A stretch of 50,909 nt of DNA from Actinokineospora spheciospongiae (GTDB taxonomy: Bacteria; Actinomycetota; Actinomycetes; Mycobacteriales; Pseudonocardiaceae): NCBI RefSeq assembly GCF_000564855.1, contig NZ_AYXG01000230.1, forward strand, positions 1-50,909. Direction: 5' to 3'. The notes beneath the pieces were generated by a model that saw nothing but the letters and a program-made list of their open reading frames with translations, was not told the DNA's origin and searched no databases. Below, piece after piece: positions 16,319-26,246 of this stretch. Within the stretch, counting starts at the first letter, position 1; every line of letters starts with the position of its first letter. The translations under genes were made by a program, and so were the position numbers.

Positions 16319-16748
16319 TCTGCTGCTTGCTGCGCTTCTGGGGGCTTGTGGCTGGGCTGCGCCTTCGCGAGCTGGCCTGTGGGCTGGGTGGCTGCGCCTT
16401 TGAGGTGATTGTGGCTGCGGCGGCTGTGCCTTTGAGGTGCCTGTGGCGGGGTTGGGGACCTGACCCTGGGAAGCCGCGATTGTTCAACTCCGCGAACTCG
16501 GCGTCAAGGGCGCCTTCGGCGTCGGCTTCGCCGATGGCCTACGGCCACCCTTGACACCGAGTTCGCGGAGCTGACTGCGGCCGGGAGTGGGTCAGGTCTC
16601 CTCCTGGTCAGGTTGGGTGGGTGGGGGCGTTGGGTGGCAGGGTGGCGGTTTCGTTGCAGACCGACGAGTTTAGGGATTTGGGCCCGGGCGGGGTGTCTCG
16701 TCCGGGCTTTTCTGTGGCCTGTGGCTTTGGGCGGGGCTGGGGCTGGGG
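16319..16748. other. Convergent intergenic region with decayed repeats and a long hairpin
   Basis: There is no credible gene in 430 bases. Bases 16340-16460 contain imperfect direct copies of TGCGCCTTTGAGGTG and related words, giving a T/G-rich, less coding-like composition. The rest carries the 83-base stem-loop at 16488-16570. It separates the ends of cvnD and the helicase-associated gene. Confidence 0.6.
16488..16570. repeat. Long imperfect palindrome, 23-bp arms with structured loop
   Basis: CTCCGCGAACTCGGCGTCAA... (16488-16510) is complementary to 16548-16570 at 22 of 23 positions. The 37-nt loop itself contains TCGGC-ttc-GCCGA and other short palindromes. It could end both convergent transcripts, but the size and nested structure resemble a dispersed intergenic palindromic element more than a simple terminator. 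Confidence 0.65.
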
Positions 16749-19025
16749 CTAGCTCTCTGACTCGACCAGGGCCGCGCTGGTGATGCGGTGGAGGGGGAGG
16801 CGGCGGATTTCCTCGCTGGTGGGGTCCTTGCCCTCCAGGATGCCGCCGCCGATGCGGAGGGGTTCGATCACCCGTTGGCTGGCCACGCCGTGGGCGTCGA
16901 CCAGGCCGATCCAGACCGCCTGGTGGGCTTGGGTGGCTTCCTGGAGGAGGGCGAGGGTTTCGGCTGTGTTGGCGCCGGCGCCGGAGCCGGACTTCGCCGA
17001 GACGGTGCGGCCGCGCCTGCTGTCGGCTGCTCGGTCGCCCGCTCGCATGGCGGCGACCATGTCGGTGAGTTGGTCGGGGCCGGGGGTGCGGGGGACCGCG
17101 CGGCGCAGGGCCTTGGCGGGGGTTTGGATTCGGCGGCCGGTGGGGCGGAGGTCGACGACCTGGCCGTCGGCGCCTTCGGCGGCGGGGGCGAAGCCCGCGG
17201 CTCGGAGGTCGTCGAGGATTTCCAGGAGGGGGAGGGGGCTGACCAGGACTGTGGGGGCGATCTTGCGCAGTTGCAGGGTGGTGGCGGTGGGGCTGGCGGC
17301 GACCTCGGCGATCAGGGCGGGGTCGTCGCAGCGCAGGAAGGAGGTGGCTGCCCCTCCCCTGAGGCGGCCGTGGCGGCGGGCCACGTCGTCGATGAGGTAT
17401 TCGAGGGACTGGGGGATGGGGGTCTTGGACTTCGTGGTGAAGAGTTCGTGCAGGTCGGCCGCGGAGCGGCCCGCGTCGAGGGCTCGGCGGATGGAGGACT
17501 CGCTGACCCGGTAGACCGTGGCGCTGCCCGCCGACTCGACGTCGGCGGTTTCGGTGATGCGGGCGGCCAGGTGGGGTTCCAGGGGGCCGGGGGCGACCAC
17601 CGTCAGGTCGGCCTGGACCAGCACGTGGTCGATGGGGTCGGGCAGGGCCTCGGCCATGCGCTTGGCCGCGGGGGCCGCGCCCTCCGCGACCAGGGTGCGG
17701 CCGGGGCCGCTGAGGGCACCCAGGGCGACCAGGCCCAGGGTGGTGGCCTCGGCGAGGGTCCAGCGGACCATCTCGTCGCGCAGCCTGCCGCCGCGGCGGG
17801 GGGCCCGCCAGGCCAGGACCGCGGCCAGGCCGTCCGGGTCGGTGACGCCGGTGCCCGCGCGCAGGTCCGCCAGCACGTCCAGCACCCGCAGGCGCTCCAC
17901 CGGGGCCGCGGGCCTGCGCAGCTCGTCGGACAGCGGGGCCAGGATGCGGTCCTTGGCGTCGCGCAGACCGCCCAGGCCGGGGAGGCGGGGGAGGTCCAGC
18001 CAGGCCGTGGCCAGGGTGGCCCAGCGGTTCGCCGGGGTGGCGGCCATCCACAGGTCGGCGTGGTTGGTCGGGACCCACTCCGGGGTGGCCGCCTCGTTGT
18101 CGGCCACCAGGGCCGCCGCGGCGGCCACCTCGACCAGCAGGGTGGCGTCCCGCTCGGACAGCTCGGTGACGCGGGCGACCTTCTTCAGGTCGCGCACCCC
18201 CAGGCCGCCGGACTTGAGGACCGGCGGCGGCTCGGCCGACCACAGGCGGACCAGGGTCTCGACGTGGCGCACCAGCTCCAGGGCGGCGCCCGCCGCGGTC
18301 GAGTCCACCAGCGCGGCCTTGCGGGTGGTGGTGCGCAGTTCGGGTTCGGTGACCTCGACCGACGCCGGGGTGCCGCGCAGGACGGCGCCGACCTGGCCGG
18401 GCAGCTCCACCGTCTCCGCGTCCAACCTGGTCAGCAGGCCCCTGGACAGCAGGCGCTGGATCGGGGTCTTGGCCTGCGCCAGCGGCAGCACGGTCGCCGC
18501 GTCCCGGGTGCGGCCCACCGGGCGCCCGCCCGCCAGGGTGGCGAGCACCTTGCGCTCGTCCTCGGGCAGGGCCTCGACCAGCGCCGGGACGTCCGCGTGC
18601 TCCAGGGTGGGCGAGGGCCTGCCCAAGGACGCGGTGGGACCGCCCGCCTCCCGGGCGGCCGGGGGCAGCGCGAGCGCGTCGTCCTCGCCCCAGGCCAGGG
18701 CCAGGGCGCGCATCCGGTCGACGGCGGCGCGGGCGGACTCCTCCGGGGTGCCCGGGGGGAGGTGCTCGACCACCCGCCGCAGCGGGACCGGGGCGCGGTC
18801 GGCGTCGGCGGCGAGCAGGGCGTCGAGGACGGCCAGGGTGAACGTGTCCAAGCCCTCCGCGGCTCTGGCCACCGACGCGCGGGAGCCCGCGCGGGTGGCC
18901 AGCACGGCGGTGTCCGCCGGTCGGGGGGTCGCCAGGTCGGGGCGGGCGCGCAGCACGGCGGCCAGCGTCTCGTCGTCCCTGGCGCGGAGCCAGTCGGTGA
19001 GCGTGGGGCCGGACACCCTGACCAC
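16749..19025 (-). CDS. Helicase-associated (XPB/Ssl2 N-terminal-like) domain protein
   Basis: 758 aa, no helicase motor motifs. The family is recognisable by the N-terminal LTDWLRARDDETLAAVLRARPDLATPRPAD and, around residues 500-620, by the Helicase_C_3-like block VLVQADLTVVAPGPLEPHLA ... YRVSESSIRRALDAGRSAADLHELF ... PQSLEYLIDDVARRHG. In mycobacteria the homologue sits next to the XPB gene, suggesting a role in the same DNA process; this is inference from context. Here 11 kb of other genes separates them. The GTG at 19025 gives the conserved N-terminus but has no clear ribosome site. It diverges from the small gene at 19094. Confidence 0.85.
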   Translation of the reverse strand: MVRVSGPTLTDWLRARDDETLAAVLRARPDLATPRPADTAVLATRAGSRASVARAAEGLDTFTLAVLDALLAADADRAPVPLRRVVEHLPPGTPEESARAAVDRMRALALAWGEDDALALPPAAREAGGPTASLGRPSPTLEHADVPALVEALPEDERKVLATLAGGRPVGRTRDAATVLPLAQAKTPIQRLLSRGLLTRLDAETVELPGQVGAVLRGTPASVEVTEPELRTTTRKAALVDSTAAGAALELVRHVETLVRLWSAEPPPVLKSGGLGVRDLKKVARVTELSERDATLLVEVAAAAALVADNEAATPEWVPTNHADLWMAATPANRWATLATAWLDLPRLPGLGGLRDAKDRILAPLSDELRRPAAPVERLRVLDVLADLRAGTGVTDPDGLAAVLAWRAPRRGGRLRDEMVRWTLAEATTLGLVALGALSGPGRTLVAEGAAPAAKRMAEALPDPIDHVLVQADLTVVAPGPLEPHLAARITETADVESAGSATVYRVSESSIRRALDAGRSAADLHELFTTKSKTPIPQSLEYLIDDVARRHGRLRGGAATSFLRCDDPALIAEVAASPTATTLQLRKIAPTVLVSPLPLLEILDDLRAAGFAPAAEGADGQVVDLRPTGRRIQTPAKALRRAVPRTPGPDQLTDMVAAMRAGDRAADSRRGRTVSAKSGSGAGANTAETLALLQEATQAHQAVWIGLVDAHGVASQRVIEPLRIGGGILEGKDPTSEEIRRLPLHRITSAALVESES

Positions 19026-19093
19026 GGTATACGCACGGTGGTTCCGGTAACCTCGGTACTCGCCGGAACCGCAGTGCCAACCGAGGAGGAGCC

Positions 19094-19297
19094 GTGGCGA
19101 AGGTCGCCAAGAAGGACCGCGTCAAGCACCGCATCGACCCCGAGTGGCGCGGCGACGACAACGGGTCGCACCCGGTCAGCGAGCTGCACTCGGACCGGCA
19201 GGGTGCGCTCTCGCCGTTCGGCGACACCACGTTCCCGCTCGACTCGGTGCCCTACGTGCACCCGGTCACGGAGATCAACCGCCAGGACGCGCCGTAG
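19094..19297 (+). CDS. Conserved small hypothetical protein
   Basis: 67 aa, beginning MAKVAKKDRVKHRIDPEWRG and rich in charged and polar residues, with DTTFPLDSVPYVHPVTEINRQDAP at the end; no membrane segment or known motif. A GAGGAG ribosome site precedes the GTG at 19094. It lies between the helicase-associated gene and the malic enzyme, the place occupied by a short conserved gene in mycobacteria. Real coding is supported by the ribosome site, codon bias and position; function is unknown. Confidence 0.7.
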   Translation: MAKVAKKDRVKHRIDPEWRGDDNGSHPVSELHSDRQGALSPFGDTTFPLDSVPYVHPVTEINRQDAP

Positions 19298-19356
19298 GTC
19301 GTCCCGCTCACCGGCGGACAGTTCGCCCGGTGGGATTTGTGAGCACCCGACAGGGC

Positions 19357-19362
19357 TAAGCT
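19357..19362 (+). promoter_or_regulatory. -10 box (TAAGCT) for the malic enzyme
   Basis: TAAGCT would start transcription near 19369 and leave a leader of about 33 nt that includes GGAGCG, 8 nt before the ATG at 19402. No -35 is obvious. Confidence 0.35.
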
Positions 19363-19401
19363 GCGCTCGTTCCTCGATCGCCGAAGTTGGAGCGCAGCGA
19401 C

Positions 19402-20808
<1,407 letters not shown>

Positions 20809-20824
20809 CCCGGGGGCCGGGCCG

Positions 20825-20830
20825 TAGCAT
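20825..20830 (+). promoter_or_regulatory. -10 box (TAGCAT), leaderless start of moaC
   Basis: TAGCAT ends 6 nt before the GTG at 20837; there is no ribosome site. It lies just after the small hairpin (20808-20822) that follows the malic enzyme, so moaC is probably a separate unit. Confidence 0.55.
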
Positions 20831-20836
20831 CGGCAC

Positions 20837-21313
20837 GTGGGTGAACTGAGCCATGTGGACGCCTCCGGCGCCGCCCGGATGGTCGACGTGTCGGAGAAGG
20901 CGGTGACCGCGCGGGTGGCGGTCGCGTCCGGGGTGGTGCGCACCACCGAGGAGGTGGTGGGGCTGCTGCTGCGCGACGGGCTGCCCAAGGGGGACGCGCT
21001 GGCCACCGCCCGGATCGCCGGGATCATGGGCGCCAAGCGGACCCCGGACCTCATCCCGCTGTGCCACCCGATCGCGCTGACGGGGGTGAAGGTCGACCTG
21101 GTGGCGTCCGGGTCGGAGGTGCGCATCACCGCCACCGCCCGCACCGCCGACCGCACCGGGGTGGAGATGGAGGCGCTGACCGCCGTCGCGGTCTGCGGGC
21201 TCACCCTGCACGACATGATCAAGGCCGTGGACCCCGCCGCCGTGCTGGACCAGGTCCGCGTCGACCGCAAGGACGGCGGCAAGACCGGCACCTGGAGCAG
21301 GGGAGAAGCATGA
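20837..21313 (+). CDS. moaC: Cyclic pyranopterin monophosphate synthase
   Basis: 158 aa. It converts the MoaA product to cyclic pyranopterin monophosphate in molybdopterin synthesis. Family motifs are clear: [49 protein letters not shown] and DMIKAVDP, with the catalytic lysine region KDGGKTGTW at the end. Normal length. The GTG at 20837 is fixed by the -10 box at leaderless spacing and by the short N-terminus expected. Its stop overlaps the start of the mogA-moaE fusion (ATGA), so the two are one operon. Confidence 0.95.
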   Translation: MGELSHVDASGAARMVDVSEKAVTARVAVASGVVRTTEEVVGLLLRDGLPKGDALATARIAGIMGAKRTPDLIPLCHPIALTGVKVDLVASGSEVRITATARTADRTGVEMEALTAVAVCGLTLHDMIKAVDPAAVLDQVRVDRKDGGKTGTWSRGEA

Positions 21314-22377
21314 GCGAGCGCACCGGCCGGGTGATCACCGCCTCCAACCGGGCGGCGGGCGGGGTCTACCCGGACCGGACCGGACCGCTGATCGCAGCCT
21401 GGCTCCGCGACCGCGGCTTCGCCACGCCCGACCCGGCCGTGGTCCCCGACGGCGCCCCGGTCGAGGCGGCGCTGCGCGCGGCCGTGGCCGACTCGGTCGA
21501 CGTCGTCCTCACCACCGGCGGCACCGGCATCAACCCCACCGACCGCACCCCCGAGGCGACCCGGGCCGTGCTGGACCACGAGGTCCCCGGCCTGGCCGAC
21601 GCCATCCGCGCCGCGGGCCTGCCGGGGGTGCCCACGGCGGTGCTGTCGCGTGGCCTGGCCGGGGTCGCCGGTCGCACCCTGGTGGTCAACCTGCCCGGCT
21701 CCACCGGCGGCGTCCGCGACGGCCTCGCCGTCCTCGACGGCGTCCTGACCCACGCCGTCGACCAACTCCACGGCGGCGACCACCCGGCCCCCGCCGCACA
21801 ACACCCCGCCCAAGACCACCACCAACCCGCCGTGCAGCAGGCCGATCCCCCCGCGCGGCAGCAGGCCGACCCCGCCGCGCAGCGGTCCGGCCACCGGGTC
21901 GAGGCGTCGGACGCCGGGCAGTCGCCCGGCGAGCACCCGGCCCCCGGGGCGCCCGCCGCGGTGCTGCGCGCCGAGGTGTCCGGGGACGACCTGTCGGTCG
22001 ACGAGCACGCCGCCCTGGTCGACCACCGCGCCGCGGGCGCCGTGGTGACCTTCGCGGGGGTCGTGCGCGACCACGACGGCGGGCGCGGTGTCACGTCCCT
22101 GACCTACGAGGGCCACCCCAGCGCCGGGGACGTCCTCGCCGAGGTCGCCGCGGACGTCGCCGCGACCTCCCCGGGGGTGCGCGCGCTGGCGGTCTCGCAC
22201 CGGGTCGGCGACCTGGCGATCGGGGACACCGCCCTGGCCGTCGCCGTCGCCGCCGACCACCGGGGCGCCGCGTTCGCCACCTGCGCGCGGCTGGTGGACG
22301 AGGTGAAGTCCCGGCTGCCGATCTGGAAGCACCAGCGGTTCACCGACGGCACCGACGAGTGGGTCAACTGCCCCTGA
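21310..22377 (+). CDS. Fused MogA/MoaB-type molybdopterin adenylyltransferase and MoaE
   Basis: 355 aa. Residues 1-160 are a MogA/MoaB domain with the [17 protein letters not shown] molybdopterin-binding motif. A His/Gln/Pro/Ala linker (about 160-218) follows, with a repeated QQADPPA-like unit. Residues 220-355 are MoaE, the large subunit of molybdopterin synthase: [31 protein letters not shown] and the catalytic [20 protein letters not shown]. MoaE adds sulfur from MoaD to the pterin and MogA/MoaB adenylates the product, so the fusion joins successive steps. The ATG at 21310 overlaps the moaC stop and has GGGGAGAAG upstream. Confidence 0.92.
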   Translation: MSERTGRVITASNRAAGGVYPDRTGPLIAAWLRDRGFATPDPAVVPDGAPVEAALRAAVADSVDVVLTTGGTGINPTDRTPEATRAVLDHEVPGLADAIRAAGLPGVPTAVLSRGLAGVAGRTLVVNLPGSTGGVRDGLAVLDGVLTHAVDQLHGGDHPAPAAQHPAQDHHQPAVQQADPPARQQADPAAQRSGHRVEASDAGQSPGEHPAPGAPAAVLRAEVSGDDLSVDEHAALVDHRAAGAVVTFAGVVRDHDGGRGVTSLTYEGHPSAGDVLAEVAADVAATSPGVRALAVSHRVGDLAIGDTALAVAVAADHRGAAFATCARLVDEVKSRLPIWKHQRFTDGTDEWVNCP

Positions 22378-22395
22378 TCACCGGCTCAGCGCCGC

Positions 22396-22449
22396 CGACC
22401 TGACCTCCGGCGACCTGACCTCCGGCGACCTGACCTCCGGCGACCTGAT
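22396..22449. repeat. Three perfect 15-bp tandem repeats plus a partial
   Basis: CGACCTGACCTCCGG occurs at 22396, 22411 and 22426, followed by a partial copy at 22441. It lies just after the mogA-moaE stop in non-coding sequence. Confidence 0.8.
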
Positions 22450-22473
22450 CGCGGGCGAGCACCCCGAGCACGA

Positions 22474-22512
22474 CCGAGCCCCCGCCGCCCGGGATGGACG
22501 GCGGGGGCTCGG
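22474..22512. terminator. Bidirectional terminator, 14-bp stem
   Basis: CCGAGCCCCCGCCG (22474-22487) pairs perfectly with 22499-22512 across an 11-nt loop, between the convergent ends of the mogA-moaE fusion and rpfA. Confidence 0.8.
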
Positions 22513-22533
22513 GAGCACTCGGCGTGGGAGAAC

Positions 22534-23345
<812 letters not shown>

Positions 23346-23400
23346 CCTGTCCGGAAGTCGCTTTCGCTCGGGGTTGGTTCCCGGGAGGCCGCCGGACAGG
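23346..23400 (-). other. Hairpin in the 5' part of the rpfA leader
   Basis: CCTGTCCGG pairs perfectly with CCGGACAGG at the two ends of this segment (9 bp). The interior includes a small CGAGCGAAAGCG hairpin. It lies just 5' of the riboswitch core and may be part of the same structured leader. Confidence 0.45.
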
Positions 23401-23458
23401 GTTCGGCACTACGGACTCCCGGGTACTGCGCGGTCGGTTTCGGGTCCGACCGGAAGCG

Positions 23459-23464
23459 ACGGTA
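23459..23464 (-). promoter_or_regulatory. Candidate -10 box (TACCGT) of rpfA
   Basis: TACCGT on the minus strand would start the transcript near 23452, giving a leader of about 240 nt that contains the whole putative riboswitch. The CRP-type site would then be centred near -54. Confidence 0.35.
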
Positions 23465-23498
23465 CGTAACCGCGTGGGCTTACGGAAATCGGAAGGGG

Positions 23499-23514
23499 GG
23501 TGACCGTCGTCACA
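23499..23514 (-). promoter_or_regulatory. CRP-type binding site upstream of rpfA
   Basis: TGTGACGACGGTCACC on the minus strand matches TGTGA-N6-TCACA at 9 of 10 defined positions. CRP control of rpfA is established in M. tuberculosis and reported in Streptomyces, which makes the site credible in this position. Confidence 0.6.
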
Positions 23515-23668
23515 GTAACGCCGCGCAACCTCAAACGATCCCCCAGGTTTTCGCTGTTTGGGGAGGTGGGCCGGGCTGTTATTTCGCCGTGTCCTACCCG
23601 AGATAATTCACCGAGGGTGAGACCTGCCTTACGCCGATCCCACGTCGTTGGGCCGTTCGGGAAGCCCA

Positions 23669-23929
23669 TCAGCCCCCCGCGAAAGGGGGCAGAACGTCCA
23701 AACCGGTTACATCGGGCAGCCGGATGTCGCGGTCACGGACAGCGACACCGTCCAGCAGGAAGCTCGCCGCGGGCAGCACCCGCGCCAACGCCGCGCCGTG
23801 CCGGGCGCCCAGGGCGGCCACCGCGTCGGCCACGGTGGCACCCGCGGGCAGGCGCACCGTCTCCTCCCGCACGCCCGCGGCCGCGCGCGCGCCCGCGAAA
23901 TACCGCACCCGCACCTCGGTCTCGATCAC
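23669..23929 (-). CDS. moaD: Molybdopterin synthase sulfur carrier subunit
   Basis: 86 aa, ubiquitin-like beta-grasp protein (VRVRYFAGARAAAGVREETVRLPAGATVADAV ... DVLPPFAGG). The C-terminal Gly-Gly that becomes the thiocarboxylate is present. It hands sulfur to the MoaE half of the fused protein at 21.3-22.4 kb. The GTG at 23929 starts 3 nt after the moaA stop, so the two are one transcript with coupled translation. Normal length for MoaD. Confidence 0.93.
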   Translation of the reverse strand: MIETEVRVRYFAGARAAAGVREETVRLPAGATVADAVAALGARHGAALARVLPAASFLLDGVAVRDRDIRLPDVTGLDVLPPFAGG

Positions 23930-23932
23930 CGG

Positions 23933-24982
23933 TCAGCCCCCGATCGCGCTCATCGGCCGGTCGGGCTGGGCGAAGCCCGTGTTGTTGATGCCGTGCCCGG
24001 CGAGCTTGCCCCACATCGCCGCCCGCCACCGGTCGGCGATCTCCGCGTCCGCCGCGCCCGCGCGCAGCGGGCCGCGCAGGTCGGTCTCGGTCGTGCTGAA
24101 CAGGCACGACCGCAGCGCCCCGTCCGCGGTGAGCCGGGTGCGGTCGCAGTCGCCGCAGAACGGCCGGGTCACCGAGGCGATCACGCCGACGTCGGCGGGT
24201 CCGCCGTCGACCAGCCAGCGCTCGGCCGGGGCGGCCCCGCGCGCGCTCGGCGACGGGGTCAGCGCGAACTCCGCGCCCAGCAGCTCCAGGATCTCCGCCG
24301 CGGTCACCATCTCCGAGCGGTCCCAGCCGTGCTGCGGGTCCAGCGGCATCTGCTCGATGAACCGCAGCGCGTACCCGTGCTCGACGCAGAACCGCAGCAG
24401 GTCGGCCGCCTCGTCGTCGTTGACCCCGCGCAGCAGCACCGCGTTGACCTTCACCGGGGTCAGCCCGGCGGCGCGGGCGGCGGCGAGGCCGTCGAGGACG
24501 TCGGGGAGCCGGTCGCGGCGGGTCAGCTCGGCGTAGCGCTCCCGCCGCACGGTGTCCAGCGAGACGTTCACCCGGTCGAGCCCGGCGGCGCGCAGCGCGT
24601 CGGCCCGCCGGGCCAGGCCGACGGCGTTGGTGGTCATCGAGATGCGCGGTCGCGGGCTCAGGGCCGCCACCGAGGCGATCAGCTCCTCCAGGCCCTTGCG
24701 CAGGGTCGGCTCGCCGCCGGTGAACCGGACGTCGGTGACGCCCAGGTCCTCGACCGCGATCCTGATCAGCCTGCCCAGCTCCGCGTCCGACAGCATCTGC
24801 GAGCCGGGCATCCAGTCCAGGCCCGCGGCGGGCATGCAGTAGGTGCAGCGCAGGTTGCACCGGTCGGTCAGCGACACGCGCAGGTCGGTGGCGATCCGGC
24901 CGAAGCCGTCCACCAGCCGGGGGTTGTCGGGGCGTCCGGCGACGCTCGGTACTACGGGCAATCCGAGATCGACCATGCTCAC
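23933..24982 (-). CDS. moaA: GTP 3',8-cyclase
   Basis: 349 aa, radical-SAM enzyme of the first step of molybdopterin synthesis. The N-terminal cluster motif is CNLRCTYC, followed by FTGGEPTLRKG; the C-terminal second 4Fe-4S cluster region is CGDCDRTRLTADGALRSC, and the chain ends in the activating Gly-Gly (MSAIGG). Start: the GTG at 24982 lies 7 nt after TACCCT, a leaderless arrangement; the ATG two codons on is the alternative. It diverges from the molybdenum-responsive regulator across 107 bp. Confidence 0.95.
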   Translation of the reverse strand: MSMVDLGLPVVPSVAGRPDNPRLVDGFGRIATDLRVSLTDRCNLRCTYCMPAAGLDWMPGSQMLSDAELGRLIRIAVEDLGVTDVRFTGGEPTLRKGLEELIASVAALSPRPRISMTTNAVGLARRADALRAAGLDRVNVSLDTVRRERYAELTRRDRLPDVLDGLAAARAAGLTPVKVNAVLLRGVNDDEAADLLRFCVEHGYALRFIEQMPLDPQHGWDRSEMVTAAEILELLGAEFALTPSPSARGAAPAERWLVDGGPADVGVIASVTRPFCGDCDRTRLTADGALRSCLFSTTETDLRGPLRAGAADAEIADRWRAAMWGKLAGHGINNTGFAQPDRPMSAIGG

Positions 24983-24989
24983 CGGTTCG

Positions 24990-24995
24990 AGGGTA
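24990..24995 (-). promoter_or_regulatory. -10 box (TACCCT), leaderless start of moaA
   Basis: TACCCT on the minus strand, 7 nt, then the GTG at 24982. No ribosome site. Confidence 0.5.
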
Positions 24996-25061
24996 GTCGC
25001 CGGGCGGATGGGGTCGCCGGACCGGGAAATGCCGGTGATCCGGGGTTTCTCGACCGCAAGA

Positions 25062-25073
25062 CCGCAGATGCGG
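25062..25073. promoter_or_regulatory. Palindrome CCGCA-GA-TGCGG, possible molybdate-regulator operator
   Basis: Perfect 5-bp arms just upstream of the -10 box of the regulator gene, preceded by a second GACCGCA copy. The position between moaA and the regulator suggests autoregulation or control of moaAD. The protein that binds it is inferred only from context. Confidence 0.35.
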
Positions 25074-25076
25074 AAG

Positions 25077-25082
25077 TATGGT
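25077..25082 (+). promoter_or_regulatory. -10 box (TATGGT), leaderless start of the molbindin regulator
   Basis: TATGGT, 7 nt, then the ATG at 25090. An ATG at 25078 lies within the box itself and is therefore not used. Confidence 0.55.
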
Positions 25083-25089
25083 CTGTTCC

Positions 25090-25482
25090 ATGCCGCACTA
25101 TCGGTTTTCTGACGTCGCGCGCCTGCTGGGGGTCAGCGATGACACCGTTCGCCGGTGGGTCGACGCGGGCCACCTCGCCGCGGGGCTGGACGCCTCCGGC
25201 CGCAAGGTGGTCGACGGCGCGGTGCTGGCCGAGTTCGCCCGGTCGCAGGCCGAGGCGGCGCCGGACCCCACCGGGGTCGGGCGCTCCGCGCGCAACCGGT
25301 TCGTCGGCCTGGTCACCTCGGTCGTGCAGGACGCGGTCATGGCCCAGGTCGAGATCCAGTGCGGCCCGCACCGGGTGGTGTCGCTGATGAGCAGCGAGGC
25401 CGTCCGCGAGCTGGGCCTGGCGCCCGGCTCGCTGGCGGTCGCGGTCGTCAAGGCGACCCAGGTCATCGTCGAAACGCCCTGA
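25090..25482 (+). CDS. Molybdate-responsive regulator: HTH plus molbindin (TOBE/Mop) domain
   Basis: 130 aa. Residues 1-50 resemble an excisionase/MerR-type helix-turn-helix (YRFSDVARLLGVSDDTVRRWVDAGHLAA); residues 65-130 are one Mop/TOBE domain (NRFVGLVTSVVQDAVMAQVEIQCGPHRVVSLMSSEAV), which binds molybdate or tungstate oxyanion at subunit interfaces. It probably senses molybdate and controls modABC and moaAD, the genes on both sides. This is inferred from domains and position. The ATG at 25090 is supported by the -10 box at leaderless spacing. modA follows after 23 nt in the same direction. Confidence 0.85.
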   Translation: MPHYRFSDVARLLGVSDDTVRRWVDAGHLAAGLDASGRKVVDGAVLAEFARSQAEAAPDPTGVGRSARNRFVGLVTSVVQDAVMAQVEIQCGPHRVVSLMSSEAVRELGLAPGSLAVAVVKATQVIVETP

Positions 25483-25505
25483 CCCCTCCCGAGGAGATGC
25501 CCCGC

Positions 25506-26246
25506 ATGCGCAAGTTCGTCGTCGTGGCCGCCGCGGCCCTCGTCCTCGCGGGCTGCGGCACCGGCTCGGACCAGGGGGGCAGGGCGCTGACCGTCTTCGC
25601 CGCCGCCTCGCTCACCGAGTCGTTCACCGCGCTGGAGAAGGAGTTCGAGGCAGGCCACCCCGGCGTCGACGTCCGGCTCAACTTCGCCGGGTCGTCCGCC
25701 CTGGCCCAGCAGCTCGCCAACGACGCCGCCGCTGACGTGTTCGCCTCCGCCGACACCGCCAACATGGAGAAGGTGGAGGCCCTGCTCGCCGCCCCCGCCG
25801 TGGTGTTCGCGACCAACAAGCTCACCATCGTCACCCCGCCCGGGAACCCGGCGAAGATCACCGGCCTGGCCGACCTGGGCAAAGAAGGCGTGACGACGGT
25901 CGTGTGCGCGCCGCAGGTGCCGTGCGGGGCGGCGTCGAAGAAGGCCGCCGACGCCGCCGGGGTCACCCTCCGACCCGCCAGCGAGGAGCAGGACGTCAAG
26001 GCGGTGCTGACCAAGGTGCGAGCCGGGGAGGCCGACGCGGGCCTGGTCTACGTCTCCGACGCCAAGGCCGCGGGCGACGGGGTCACCGCGGTCGGGTTCC
26101 CCGAGGCGGACAAGGCCGTCAACGACTACCCGATCGCCGTGCTCAAGTCCGCCCCGCAGGCCGACCTCGCCGGGGAGTTCGTGGCCCTGGTGCGCGGCGC
26201 CGACGGGCAGGCGGAACTGGCCAGGGCCGGGTTCAGCGCGCCGTGA
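25506..26246 (+). CDS. modA: Molybdate ABC transporter substrate-binding lipoprotein
   Basis: 246 aa. The lipobox LVLAGC (Cys17) marks a lipoprotein. The mature part begins [13 protein letters not shown], the ModA signature, with [25 protein letters not shown] and [22 protein letters not shown] later in the chain. It captures molybdate or tungstate outside the membrane. The ATG at 25506 has GAGGAG 9 nt upstream; an in-frame ATG at 25497 abuts that site. It overlaps modB by GTGA. Confidence 0.94.
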   Translation: MRKFVVVAAAALVLAGCGTGSDQGGRALTVFAAASLTESFTALEKEFEAGHPGVDVRLNFAGSSALAQQLANDAAADVFASADTANMEKVEALLAAPAVVFATNKLTIVTPPGNPAKITGLADLGKEGVTTVVCAPQVPCGAASKKAADAAGVTLRPASEEQDVKAVLTKVRAGEADAGLVYVSDAKAAGDGVTAVGFPEADKAVNDYPIAVLKSAPQADLAGEFVALVRGADGQAELARAGFSAP

